Positions 35,133 to 43,316 of a DNA stretch of 64,000 nucleotides are shown here, piece after piece; the first letter of the stretch is position 1, and each line of letters opens with the position of its first letter. The notes below the pieces were generated by a model. It saw only the letters and a list, made by a program, of their open reading frames with translations. It searched no databases and was not told the origin of the DNA. The position numbers were made by a program, and so were the translations under genes. Source of the stretch: Salinibacter pepae (GTDB taxonomy: Bacteria > Bacteroidota > Rhodothermia > Rhodothermales > Salinibacteraceae); assembly GCF_947077775.1 (NCBI RefSeq), contig NZ_CAMTTE010000001.1, positions 744,001 to 808,000 of the forward strand, read 5' to 3'.

Positions 35133-38100
35133 ATGTCGTCTCCGCCGGCCGTCAACACCCCTGCCGCCGCCGACGCGACCCAGTCGGCGGCGGACACGGC
35201 CCTGTTCGGGAAAGACCCCATGCCCCGCCTCGTGGACGTCCACCCGATGATGGACCGCCCGTCGGACGAGCCGGCTCGGGTGCGCGTCTACCAGCGGTCG
35301 GAGGACTTTGCCTCCATCCACGAGGAGGAGGACACCTTCTTCCCGTTTTTCTTCCTCTCCGACGTCTCGCTGCTCGCGGATCGGTACCGGAGTGGGGGCG
35401 TCCACACGGCCACGCCGCTCAACGGCGACAACTTCTACCAGTACCTGCTGACCTTCGAGACGTGGAGCGACTACTGGGACGCCCTCCGGCAGGTCGAAAA
35501 CCGATCGGACAGCGACCAGCAACCGCCCGACGAGCTCTACCGAGTCGGGTCCCCCGCCCAGCAGTACCTCATGCAGACCGGGCGGTCGTGCCTTCTCGGC
35601 ATGACGCTGGACGACCTGCACCGCCTGCAGCTCGACATTGAAGTGTACTCCGAGGGCAGCTTCCCCAACGCCGACCGCCCCGACGACAAGGTGATCATCG
35701 TGGCCCTCTCCGACAATCGGGGCTGGGACGAGGTGCTGCACCTCCGCGACGGGATCGGGGAGGAGCAGCTGCTCCAGGAGCTCGTCTACGTCCTCCGGGA
35801 GCGGGACCCGGACGTGATCGAGGGCCACAACATCTTCGAGTTCGACCTTGCCTACCTCCTCGACCGCTGCGCCCTGCACGGCGTCGACTTTGCCATTGGG
35901 CGCGACGGGTCGGTCCCCCGCACCTACGACTCCAGCATGCGCTTCGCGGAGCGGACGGTCGACTACCCGGCCGTCGACATCGTGGGGCGCCACGTCATCG
36001 ACACCTACTTCCAGGTGATGTCGTTCGACGTGTTCAGCCGCGACCTCCCGGACTACAGCCTCAAAACGGCCGCCCGCTACTTCGACCTCGCCCCCGAGGA
36101 GCGCACCTACATCGAGGGCACCGAGATCGCCAACGCCTGGCGCACCGACCGGGCGACGCTGCTGGAGTACGCGCTCGACGACGTAATCGAGACGAAGCGG
36201 CTGGCGGGCCACCTCTCCGGCTCCACCTTCTACCTCGCCCAGATGCTCCCGATGACCTACGGCTCGTCGGCGCGGCGCGGCCCGGCGGGCAAGATCGAGA
36301 GCCTCTTCGTCCGGGAGTACCTGCGCCGGCGCCACGCCCTGCCCCGCAGCGAGTGGGGCAGCCAGTCGATGGGCGGCTACACCGACATCTTCATCACGGG
36401 CGTCATGGGCCCCATCGTCTACGCCGACGTGGAGAGCCTGTACCCGTCCATCATGCTCAACTACGACGTGCAGCCGTCCGGGGACACGCTGGACCTCTTC
36501 CCGCAGCTCCTGGAGCGGCTCACGGACCTGCGCCTGGAGACGAAGGAAGACATGAAGGAGGCCGAGGAGGAGGAAGTCCGCAGCGAGCTCGACGCGCGGC
36601 AGAGCTCTTACAAGGTGCTCATCAATTGCTTCGACCCAGAGACGGAGGTCGTAACTGTCGATGGCATTCGGCACGTCGAGGAAATCGAGGTTGGAGACCG
36701 GGTCTACTCTCTCAATCCGGACACCGGTGCGGTCGAGATCAAGCCCGTCACAGCCACCCAGTCTCAGCACTACGCGGGCCCGATGGTCGAGATAAAAAAC
36801 CAGCACACTGATTTTCTGGTTACCCCGAACCACCGGTTCCTAACACAGAGGTTCACGTCCGGTGAATACACGGACCTGGAGTGGGAAACGGCCGGCGACA
36901 TGCTGGAGGACCGGATTCGTCGCCGTTTGCCCTCTCTCCGCTCACTTCCCGCTACTCAAGAGAGACCGGGTCCGATTTCTCTATCTGCCGTGTGCGATCG
37001 ACTTGCGATTGAGCACAAAACAGGCCCGCGCGGCATCAAGGAGCTTCGTCGACAAGCACGCTGGCAGCCGGAAGAATACGGATTGACCGACTGGCTTCGC
37101 AGTCTTGGGGGGTTCGCAACGGAAGGAACGCTCTACAAAAGCAAAGCACAGTATGAGAATGGAAATGTGCGCGGCGTCTCGTACCGGACGCCCCCCTGCC
37201 AAAAAAACGACATAGGACGTTCTGAAATTTCGACCTTACTCAACCGGACAGGCATTACGTACAGCTCCGACCAGAACGGCCACTCTTTCTGTTCGAAAGT
37301 GCTGTATGAAATCCTGGAGGCCGAGTGCGGATCGGACAGTTTCTCGAAGCACCTTCCCCCCTGGATCTTTCAGCTTGGGCCCAAGGACCTGAAGATTGTA
37401 TTTGACACCTTGATGCAAGGGGATGGCGCCGCAAGTGGGGATCGTTTCACGACCTCCAGCGATCAGTTGGCCGAAGATTTTATCCGCCTTGCAATGCACG
37501 TAGGGCGTCGCGCCTTTCACATGCCGAATGATGGCAGCCACCGAATTCAAGTAAATACGGTTCGGGGCCAGCGCCCGACGGTCAAGCCGAAGCATCGGCA
37601 ACTGGTGGACTACGACGGAATGATCCACTGCCTGACCGTTGCTGACAACCACACGGTGCTCGCAGGGCGCAATCGCAAGTTCAACTGGACGGGTCAGAGC
37701 TTCTACGGGCTCCTCGGCTTCGGGCTCTCGGCCTTCAACGACTTCGAAGAGGCCGACCGCGTGGCGCGCACGGGGCAACAGATCCTGCGCCAGTTGATCG
37801 ATGAGATCCAGGCACGCGGCGGCACGGTAATCGAAGTCGACACCGACGGGGTCCTGTTCGTGCCCCCCGAGGACGTGCGGGGGGAGCAGGCCGAGATCGA
37901 CTACACCGTGGGCCTGACGGAGGCCATGCCGGAGGGCATCCGCGTCGGGTTCGACGGGCGGTTCAAGAAGATGCTGTCGTACAAGAAGAAAAACTACGCC
38001 CTCCTCACCTACGACGACGAGCTAAAGTTTAAGGGCTCCTCCCTCATCTCCCGCTCCAACGAGCCGTTCGGGCGCGACTTCGTCCGGAAGGCCATCCGCC

Positions 38101-38618
38101 GCCTCCTCGACCACGACGTGGCGGGGCTGCACGAGCTCTACGTGGACACCCGCGATAAAATCGTCAACAGCGACTGGGAGAGCGTGGAGCGCTTCGCCCG
38201 CACCGAGACGCTCAAAGACACGCTGGAGCAGTACGAGGCCGACGTGGAGGCGGGCCAGCGCCCCCGGGCCGCCACCTACGAGCTCGCCAGAGAGAAGCAG
38301 AACCGCACGGGCAAGCCCGTCAAGAAGGGCGACCGCATCACGTACTACATCACCGGCGACGACGCCACCGTCACGGCCTTCAAGCACTGCCGGCGGGCCG
38401 AGGAGTGGAACCCCGAGGATCCGGACGAGAACACCGCCTACTACTTGAAACGACTCGACGAGTTTGCGAGCAAGTTCGAGCCGTTCTTTGACGAGCACGA
38501 CTTCCGCCTCGTCTTCGCCCCGGAAGACCTCTTCGGCTTTTCAGCGGAAGGCATTGACATCCAGACCACCAGGCACGAGTCTGAGTATGAGGACAGTCAG
38601 GATGAGGTGCCGTTCTGA
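35133..38618 (+). CDS. Family B DNA polymerase containing an intein
   Basis: The 1161-residue precursor yields an 804-residue polymerase after removal of codons 499-855. Proofreading motifs are L-D-I-E-V-Y (ExoI, residues 167-172), G-H-N-I-F-E-F-D (ExoII) and Y-A-L-D-D (ExoIII). Polymerase motifs are Y-A-D-V-E-S-L-Y-P-S-I (A, 430-440), K-V-L-I-N/S-F-Y-G (B, split by the intein) and V-D-T-D-G (C, Asp903 and Asp905). All catalytic acids are present. The length matches bacterial Pol II and haloarchaeal PolB-type enzymes; the role is probably repair or translesion synthesis. It stands alone with no accessory gene beside it. Confidence 0.95.
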   Translation: MSSPPAVNTPAAADATQSAADTALFGKDPMPRLVDVHPMMDRPSDEPARVRVYQRSEDFASIHEEEDTFFPFFFLSDVSLLADRYRSGGVHTATPLNGDNFYQYLLTFETWSDYWDALRQVENRSDSDQQPPDELYRVGSPAQQYLMQTGRSCLLGMTLDDLHRLQLDIEVYSEGSFPNADRPDDKVIIVALSDNRGWDEVLHLRDGIGEEQLLQELVYVLRERDPDVIEGHNIFEFDLAYLLDRCALHGVDFAIGRDGSVPRTYDSSMRFAERTVDYPAVDIVGRHVIDTYFQVMSFDVFSRDLPDYSLKTAARYFDLAPEERTYIEGTEIANAWRTDRATLLEYALDDVIETKRLAGHLSGSTFYLAQMLPMTYGSSARRGPAGKIESLFVREYLRRRHALPRSEWGSQSMGGYTDIFITGVMGPIVYADVESLYPSIMLNYDVQPSGDTLDLFPQLLERLTDLRLETKEDMKEAEEEEVRSELDARQSSYKVLINCFDPETEVVTVDGIRHVEEIEVGDRVYSLNPDTGAVEIKPVTATQSQHYAGPMVEIKNQHTDFLVTPNHRFLTQRFTSGEYTDLEWETAGDMLEDRIRRRLPSLRSLPATQERPGPISLSAVCDRLAIEHKTGPRGIKELRRQARWQPEEYGLTDWLRSLGGFATEGTLYKSKAQYENGNVRGVSYRTPPCQKNDIGRSEISTLLNRTGITYSSDQNGHSFCSKVLYEILEAECGSDSFSKHLPPWIFQLGPKDLKIVFDTLMQGDGAASGDRFTTSSDQLAEDFIRLAMHVGRRAFHMPNDGSHRIQVNTVRGQRPTVKPKHRQLVDYDGMIHCLTVADNHTVLAGRNRKFNWTGQSFYGLLGFGLSAFNDFEEADRVARTGQQILRQLIDEIQARGGTVIEVDTDGVLFVPPEDVRGEQAEIDYTVGLTEAMPEGIRVGFDGRFKKMLSYKKKNYALLTYDDELKFKGSSLISRSNEPFGRDFVRKAIRRLLDHDVAGLHELYVDTRDKIVNSDWESVERFARTETLKDTLEQYEADVEAGQRPRAATYELAREKQNRTGKPVKKGDRITYYITGDDATVTAFKHCRRAEEWNPEDPDENTAYYLKRLDEFASKFEPFFDEHDFRLVFAPEDLFGFSAEGIDIQTTRHESEYEDSQDEVPF
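36627..37697 (+). mobile_element. Intein with DOD homing endonuclease in the polymerase gene
   Basis: 357 codons inserted between K-V-L-I-N and S-F-Y-G in polymerase motif B. Block A is C-F-D-P-E-T-E-V-V-T (Cys1), block B is T-P-N-H-R-F-L, and block F/G is I-H-C-L-T-V-A-D-N-H ending F-N-W-T-G-Q before Ser+1. The usual His-Asn end is replaced by Gly-Gln. Two LAGLIDADG-like motifs are seen: L-G-G-F-A-T-E-G (codons 658-665) and L-M-Q-G-D-G-A (760-766), each with its acidic residue, so the endonuclease looks intact. The DNA is visibly poorer in G+C than the flanking exteins, suggesting later arrival. Confidence 0.9.
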
Positions 38619-38667
38619 TGTGCCTCCCGTTCGTCACTGCCGTTTTTGTTCACCGCCTCACTCGCCC

Positions 38668-38859
38668 ATGAAGCGCACACTCGCCGCCGGGGCCTTTAGC
38701 CTCGCCATCGGTGCCGTCTCCCTTCTCCTCCTCGCCTCCGTCGTCTACTCCTGCCGGGGCGGGGGCGACCCGCACCACGAACGGTCCGACGCAACCTTCG
38801 ACGCCCCGCCCGTGGAGGACGCCCGCTCCGCCCCACCTGACCACCGGGCCTCTGCCTGA
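38668..38859 (+). CDS. Small membrane-anchored or lipoprotein-like hypothetical
   Basis: 63 residues: M-K-R-T-L-A-A-G-A-F-S-L-A-I-G-A-V-S-L-L-L, then A-S-V-V-Y-S-C and an acidic, Pro-rich tail. The Cys follows a hydrophobic stretch but without a strict lipobox (V-Y-S-C), so it is either a lipoprotein or a one-helix membrane protein. It lies between the polymerase and the DUF3311 gene and may be read with the symporter genes. Function is unknown. Confidence 0.5.
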   Translation: MKRTLAAGAFSLAIGAVSLLLLASVVYSCRGGGDPHHERSDATFDAPPVEDARSAPPDHRASA

Positions 38860-38901
38860 CTCTCCCCTGTCGTGCACGTTCATGGCCCTCTACCGACGCC
38901 C

Positions 38902-39174
38902 ATGATGGAGGATCAGGCCGACGACATTCCCCAGGGACTCGTGGTTCCCGGCCTGGAGGAGGAGTCCCGGCGTGCCGCCCTGTGGGCGTTTCTCATCGTG
39001 AGCGTGCTCTCGGGGCTGGCCCTCGTCTGGCCCGTCTACCCGCTGGCGGTGGACCTGACGCCTTACGTCTTCGGCCTGCCCTTCTCGTTCGCCTGGACGG
39101 TGGGCTGGCTCGTCGTTATGTTCGTCGCCCTGGTGCTTCTGTACCGCGCCGACGCGCCCGAGCCCGCAGACTGA
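38902..39174 (+). CDS. DUF3311-type small membrane protein
   Basis: 90 residues with two membrane helices (A-L-W-A-F-L-I-V-S-V-L-S-G-L-A-L-V-W and F-A-W-T-V-G-W-L-V-V-M-F-V-A-L-V-L-L-Y). The Y-P-L-A-V-D-L-T-P-Y-V-F-G-L-P-F-S-F linker is the DUF3311 hallmark. These proteins are regularly encoded just upstream of SSS symporters, as here (43 bp gap), and are thought to be accessory subunits. The start at 38902 or 38905 (Met-Met) is chosen; an earlier ATG at 38872 adds a non-conserved stretch. Confidence 0.8.
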   Translation: MMEDQADDIPQGLVVPGLEEESRRAALWAFLIVSVLSGLALVWPVYPLAVDLTPYVFGLPFSFAWTVGWLVVMFVALVLLYRADAPEPAD

Positions 39175-39217
39175 GCCCCGTTCCCTCGCCCGCCTCTCTG
39201 GTTGTCGCCGTGCCCCC

Positions 39218-40720
39218 ATGCCCGAGTGGGCCGTCATTCTATCCATCTGCGGCCTCTACCTCGTCCTGGTCCTGGGCCTCGGGGTCTGGTCGGGGCGCAC
39301 GGTCTCCGCGAGCGTGGACGGGTACGTGGCGGGCGACCGGACGCTGGGCGTGATCGTGCTCTACTTTGTGCTCGGGGCCTCGGTCTTCTCCTCGTTTGCG
39401 TTCCTCGGCGCCCCCGGCTGGGCCTACTCGCGGGGCGCGGCCGCCTTCTACATCATCGCCTACGGCACGGTGGGGATGGTGCCCTTCTACTTCCTCGGCC
39501 CGCGGGCCCGGCAGGTCGGCGAGGCGTTCGGGTTCGTCACCCAGGCCGAGATGCTGGCCCACCGGTACGACAGCCGCACGCTCTCGGTGGTCCTGGCCGC
39601 GCTCAGCGTCGTCGCGTTCGTGCCCTACCTGACCCTCCAGATGAAGGGGGCGGGCCTGCTGCTGTCGACCATCTCCGACGGCGTGGTGCCGCAGTGGCTC
39701 GGGGCGCTCGTGGCCTACGGCGTGGTGCTGGTCTACGTCTTCGCCAGCGGCATGATGGCGATCGGGTGGACGAACACGGTGCAGGGCCTCTTCATGATGG
39801 CCGTCGCCTGGTTCTTGGGGCTCTACCTGCCGGAGACGCTGCACGGGGGCATCCAGCCCATGTTCGAGGCGATCGCGGCGAGCGACAAGGCGGCCCTGCT
39901 CGACGTTCCGGGCCTCGCGGCGGACGGGTCGCCCTGGAGCTGGGCCGGCTACAGCTCGGCCGTCGTCGTGTCGGCCGTCGGCTTCTCGATGTGGCCGCAC
40001 CTCTTTATGCGGGCCTTCACGGCCCAGAGCGACCGCACCCTCAAGCTAACGGTGGTCCTGTACCCCACCTTCCAGCTGTTTCTCGTGCCCATCCTGCTGA
40101 TCGGCTTCGCGGGCGTGCTGGCGTTTCCGGGGGTCGCGCCGCCCGATACGATTGTCCCGCACCTGCTCACTCAGATCGAGCTGTCGCCCGTCCTGGTGGG
40201 GCTCGTGTGCGCGGGGGCGCTGGCCGCCTCCATGTCGTCGGGCGACGCGATCCTGCACGCCGCCGCCTCCATCGGGCTGCGCGACGGCATCAAGCCGCTG
40301 CTCGCCGCCCCCATGACCGACACCCGGCAGCGCCAGTGGATTCGCGGGCTCGTCGTCGCCACGAGCGCCACGGCCTACTACTTCGCGGTCTTCTCGGAGG
40401 TCGGCATCGTGGCACTCCTGCTTGGGGCCTACGGGGGGGTCGCGCAGATCTTCCCCCTCGTCTTTGCGGCCTTCTACTGGCCCCGTGCCACCGGCGCCGG
40501 CGCACTGGCAGGCCTGCTGGTGGGGGTCGGCGCGAACACCCTCTTCCTCGTCGCCCCCCAGCTCCGCCCTGTGCCTCTGCACGAGGGCGTCTACGGGCTC
40601 GTGGCGAACATCGCCGTCTTCATTGCGGTGAGCCTCCTCACTCCGGCCCACGACCGGGAGCACCTCCGGGCGTACACGCATTCCGACCGGCTGGCCGCCG
40701 ACGAACCGGTTGCGTCGTAG
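39218..40720 (+). CDS. Sodium:solute symporter (SSS family)
   Basis: A 500-residue transporter with about 13 membrane helices, starting M-P-E-W-A-V-I-L-S-I-C. The N-terminal G-L-G-V-W-S-G-R-T-V-S and D-G-Y-V-A-G-D-R motif, and the G-A-L-A-A-S-M-S-S-G-D-A sodium-site segment near residue 340, are typical of the SSS family. It imports a solute with Na+, which suits a high-salt habitat; the solute (acid, sugar, amino acid or choline/proline type) cannot be fixed. It follows the DUF3311 gene in one transcription unit. Confidence 0.92.
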   Translation: MPEWAVILSICGLYLVLVLGLGVWSGRTVSASVDGYVAGDRTLGVIVLYFVLGASVFSSFAFLGAPGWAYSRGAAAFYIIAYGTVGMVPFYFLGPRARQVGEAFGFVTQAEMLAHRYDSRTLSVVLAALSVVAFVPYLTLQMKGAGLLLSTISDGVVPQWLGALVAYGVVLVYVFASGMMAIGWTNTVQGLFMMAVAWFLGLYLPETLHGGIQPMFEAIAASDKAALLDVPGLAADGSPWSWAGYSSAVVVSAVGFSMWPHLFMRAFTAQSDRTLKLTVVLYPTFQLFLVPILLIGFAGVLAFPGVAPPDTIVPHLLTQIELSPVLVGLVCAGALAASMSSGDAILHAAASIGLRDGIKPLLAAPMTDTRQRQWIRGLVVATSATAYYFAVFSEVGIVALLLGAYGGVAQIFPLVFAAFYWPRATGAGALAGLLVGVGANTLFLVAPQLRPVPLHEGVYGLVANIAVFIAVSLLTPAHDREHLRAYTHSDRLAADEPVAS

Positions 40721-40756
40721 CCCCGCGGCATGGCGCTTGCTTCACTGTTCCCTTCT

Positions 40757-40790
40757 ACAACGCGCTTCCTTTCTGCACAACGCGCTTCCT
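40757..40790. repeat. Direct repeat in the leader of the outer-membrane protein gene
   Basis: ACAACGCGCTTCCT occurs at 40757-40770 and 40777-40790, 20 bases apart (two helical turns), 22-55 bp before the ATG at 40812. The spacing fits a direct-repeat regulator site, or a recent duplication in a pyrimidine-rich leader. Confidence 0.4.
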
Positions 40791-40811
40791 ACTTTCAACT
40801 CCCCCTCCCCC

Positions 40812-41819
40812 ATGCACACCCTCCAAGCCCGCCTCCTTCCGTTCCTAATCGCCCTCGCCGCCTTGCTGGTGGCCCCGCCGAGCCAGGCCCAAGATCGAGA
40901 CGTGGACGAGCTCGGCGGCGCCCTGAGTGGCATCGGCCAGCAGTACGCCGACAACTACACGCAGCCGATTACCGACGCCCTCGGGGCCAACCTGAACGCC
41001 GGGCTCTTCCGCACCGCGGAGGTCGGGGGCGAGGGCGTCATCCCCGTGATTGACCTCTACGTCGGCGTGGCCGGTACGGGCGCGCTCACTGCTGGCTCAT
41101 CGGAGTCCTTCCAATTGACCAATGATGTGATTGAAGCGGGAAACGGACGCCAGCTCCGCATCGAATATCCGAACACCGACCTTCCGACGGCCTTTGGAGA
41201 AAATGAGTCTCCCGGTTCGGCCGACATCATCGATGTGCAGACGGACACGAAGGTGGACGAGGTCCCTCTTCCCTCCTCGCTCATCGATACCCCCATTGCC
41301 CCCCTCGCGGTCCCCCAAATCGGGGCCGGCACGGTTCTGGGCACCGACGCCCAGGTCCGCTTCCTCCCCGAGACGAGCATCAGCGACTACGGCTCCGTCT
41401 CCCTCTTCGGCCTCTCCGTGCGGCACAGCATCAGCCAGTACATTCCCCTCTCGCCCGTGAACCTCGCCGTGCAGGGCACGTGGCAGAGCCTGTCCCTCTC
41501 CGGCAGTGACGACAGCATCAATTCCGGCGAGATCGTGGACGCGTCCGGCTGGGCCCTCAACGCGCAGGTGAGCAAAAGCGTCCCCGTCGCCCCCATCACG
41601 TTCTACGGCGGCCTGCAGTACGAGCAGTTCGGGGTCGACGTGGGCTACACGTTCGAGACGAGTGCCGGCACGTCGACCGTATCGTTCGAGCAGGACGCCT
41701 CGAACAACGTTCGGGCCCTCGCGGGCGTGTCCGTCACCCTCGCCGTCATTCAGCTCAACGTCGACTACGCCCTGGCCCACAACAACACCGTGAGTGCGGG
41801 CGTGGGGATCACACTCTAG
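40812..41819 (+). CDS. Outer-membrane beta-barrel-like protein
   Basis: 335 residues with a signal peptide (start ATG at 40812; cleavage near P-S-Q-A-Q). The mature part alternates hydrophobic and polar residues in many short strands: G-S-V-S-L-F-G-L-S-V-R-H, V-N-L-A-V-Q-G-T-W-Q-S-L and I-T-F-Y-G-G-L-Q-Y-E-Q-F. It ends V-S-A-G-V-G-I-T-L, an aromatic-poor barrel end. It resembles the DUF6588-like group of Bacteroidota outer-membrane proteins. It is preceded by the SSS gene (91 bp), and the function is unknown. Confidence 0.75.
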   Translation: MHTLQARLLPFLIALAALLVAPPSQAQDRDVDELGGALSGIGQQYADNYTQPITDALGANLNAGLFRTAEVGGEGVIPVIDLYVGVAGTGALTAGSSESFQLTNDVIEAGNGRQLRIEYPNTDLPTAFGENESPGSADIIDVQTDTKVDEVPLPSSLIDTPIAPLAVPQIGAGTVLGTDAQVRFLPETSISDYGSVSLFGLSVRHSISQYIPLSPVNLAVQGTWQSLSLSGSDDSINSGEIVDASGWALNAQVSKSVPVAPITFYGGLQYEQFGVDVGYTFETSAGTSTVSFEQDASNNVRALAGVSVTLAVIQLNVDYALAHNNTVSAGVGITL

Positions 41820-41882
41820 GGACTGGGTCTCGTGCCGATGGCCTTGAAGCCCCGTTTCGGCCGCCCCGTCTTGGCCTTCGCA

Positions 41883-42428
41883 TCACCCCTCCCGCGTCGG
41901 GGCGATCTCCTCCTCGTAGCGTTGGAGGGCCCCGTCGACGATTCCTTTGGCCCGGTCCGGCCCGAAGAAGTCTTTGACCTGCACGGTCTTGTCCTCCAGG
42001 GCCTTGTAGTCCTGGAAGAACCGGCGCAGTTCTCGGAGACGATGATCGGGAAGCTCCTTGATGTGCCAGTAATCGTTAAAGGCCGGGTCGTCCAGGTGGA
42101 TGCAGATGATTTTCGCATCCTCCTCGTCGTCGTCGAGCATGTTCATGAGCCCGATGGGCCGGGCGCGCAGGATGCTCAGCGGATCGACGCTCTCCTGGGC
42201 CAGCACGAGCATGTCGAGCGGGTCCCCGTCGTCCGCGTAGGTGCGCGGGATAAACCCGTAGTTGGCCGGATAGACGACCGAGGAGTGGAGCATCCGGTCC
42301 ACCCGAAGCAGCCCGCTCTCCTTGTCGAGCTCGTACTTGACCTTGCAGCCCTGCGGAATTTCGATGATGCAGCTGAACATATCGGGGGCTTCTCCCCCCA
42401 CGGCAATGTCGTGCCAGGGATGGCTCAT
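41883..42428 (-). CDS. ppa: Inorganic pyrophosphatase, family I
   Basis: A 181-residue soluble enzyme hydrolysing pyrophosphate to phosphate, driving biosynthetic reactions. The signature [11 protein letters not shown] with its metal-binding Asp residues, the Y-P-A-N-Y-G-F-I-P strand and the conserved K-V-K-Y-E-L near the N-terminus are present. The length matches family I bacterial enzymes. It converges with the outer-membrane gene. The start at 42428 gives the expected N-terminus. Confidence 0.95.
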   Translation of the reverse strand: MSHPWHDIAVGGEAPDMFSCIIEIPQGCKVKYELDKESGLLRVDRMLHSSVVYPANYGFIPRTYADDGDPLDMLVLAQESVDPLSILRARPIGLMNMLDDDEEDAKIICIHLDDPAFNDYWHIKELPDHRLRELRRFFQDYKALEDKTVQVKDFFGPDRAKGIVDGALQRYEEEIAPTREG

Positions 42429-42533
42429 GGGCGGTCGGCGGGCGGTGGACGAAAACGAACGTGCAGAACTCCTGTGAGAACGGGTTGGGGGCGTGTGTCG
42501 TCTCCCCGTTGTGTGCTCGGACGGGGGCTCGTT

Positions 42534-43202
42534 TTAGGCCCCCGCGTCCGTTTGGGGGGATGTTTTCAGGCGCTGGGACGGATCGAACGACCGCTCCGAC
42601 CCGAGCCACACCGCAAGGGCGGCACTCGTGATGTGCGTGGCCCCCGGGTCGAACGACAGGCCGTCGGTCTGCGTCTCACCCAGCGCCTCCATGTCGCCGT
42701 CGATCTCGTCGAGCCGCTCGGACAGGGCCTGCACGTCCCGGGCCAGCCGGGACGCCGCCTCGGTGGCGTGGTTTTCAAGGCGGAGCCGCCCGTCGCGGTG
42801 GAGGTTGACGAATCGACGCAGGACATCCCCGCCGCCAAGATGGACCCCGACCTCGTCGGGGGCGCCGGCCGTGGCCCCGCCCTCATCCGTGAGGGTCGCG
42901 GCAACGGGGTCAAGCCCCCGGTCTTCGAGGGCCCCCACGAGCGCCGCCCCGAAGTCGGCCCCCCGGTTCACGATCAGGCTCGTGCGGCCGATGTAGGGCT
43001 GGTCGGCCACGAGGCCCTGGAGGTGATCGGCAAGGTCGTCGGCCGACGCCACATCGGCGTGGTCCCGGATGCGGTTGAGCCGGTAGGTTGCCGGCTCGCC
43101 GGCGCCCTCTGTCGACTTTTCGAACAGCGCGTGGGTGACGTCCGGGGCGCCGTCTCCGTCGGCCGGGGTGACGTCGACGCCCAGAAAGAATGCGTGGGCC
43201 AT
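42534..43202 (-). CDS. Stand-alone protein resembling the RNase H-like nuclease domain of phage terminases
   Basis: A 222-residue soluble protein with the start at 43202 (MAHAFFLGVDV). The order of elements follows the terminase large-subunit nuclease: L-G-V-D-V-T-P (strand 1 with Asp), T-S-L-I-V-N-R-G-A-D-F-G-A-A-L-V-G-A-L (where terminases have V-D-x-x-G-x-G), L-D-P-V-A-A-T-L-T, and D-V-L-R-R-F-V-N-L-H-R-D-G-R-L. The end is T-H-I-T-S-A-A-L-A-V-W (terminases have H-D-D-x-x-x-A-L-A-x-W). The second and third catalytic acids seem replaced by Asn and Ile/Thr, so it may be inactive. No phage genes surround it. The assignment is by eye. Confidence 0.5.
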   Translation of the reverse strand: MAHAFFLGVDVTPADGDGAPDVTHALFEKSTEGAGEPATYRLNRIRDHADVASADDLADHLQGLVADQPYIGRTSLIVNRGADFGAALVGALEDRGLDPVAATLTDEGGATAGAPDEVGVHLGGGDVLRRFVNLHRDGRLRLENHATEAASRLARDVQALSERLDEIDGDMEALGETQTDGLSFDPGATHITSAALAVWLGSERSFDPSQRLKTSPQTDAGA

Positions 43203-43316
43203 ATCGGGCGGGGAGCTGAGTGACTTGAAGTGTGACGAGCAGGGCCCATACGGATGGACCGCACCATCCACTCGTTCCGTCTGCGGGGGACAGGGGCCGC
43301 CCGATGCCCCGTAAAT

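Noticed and set aside
34959-36833. Antisense frame across the 5' half of the polymerase gene
   Set aside because: It overlaps the polymerase exonuclease motifs on the other strand; its composition is typical of a GC-rich shadow.
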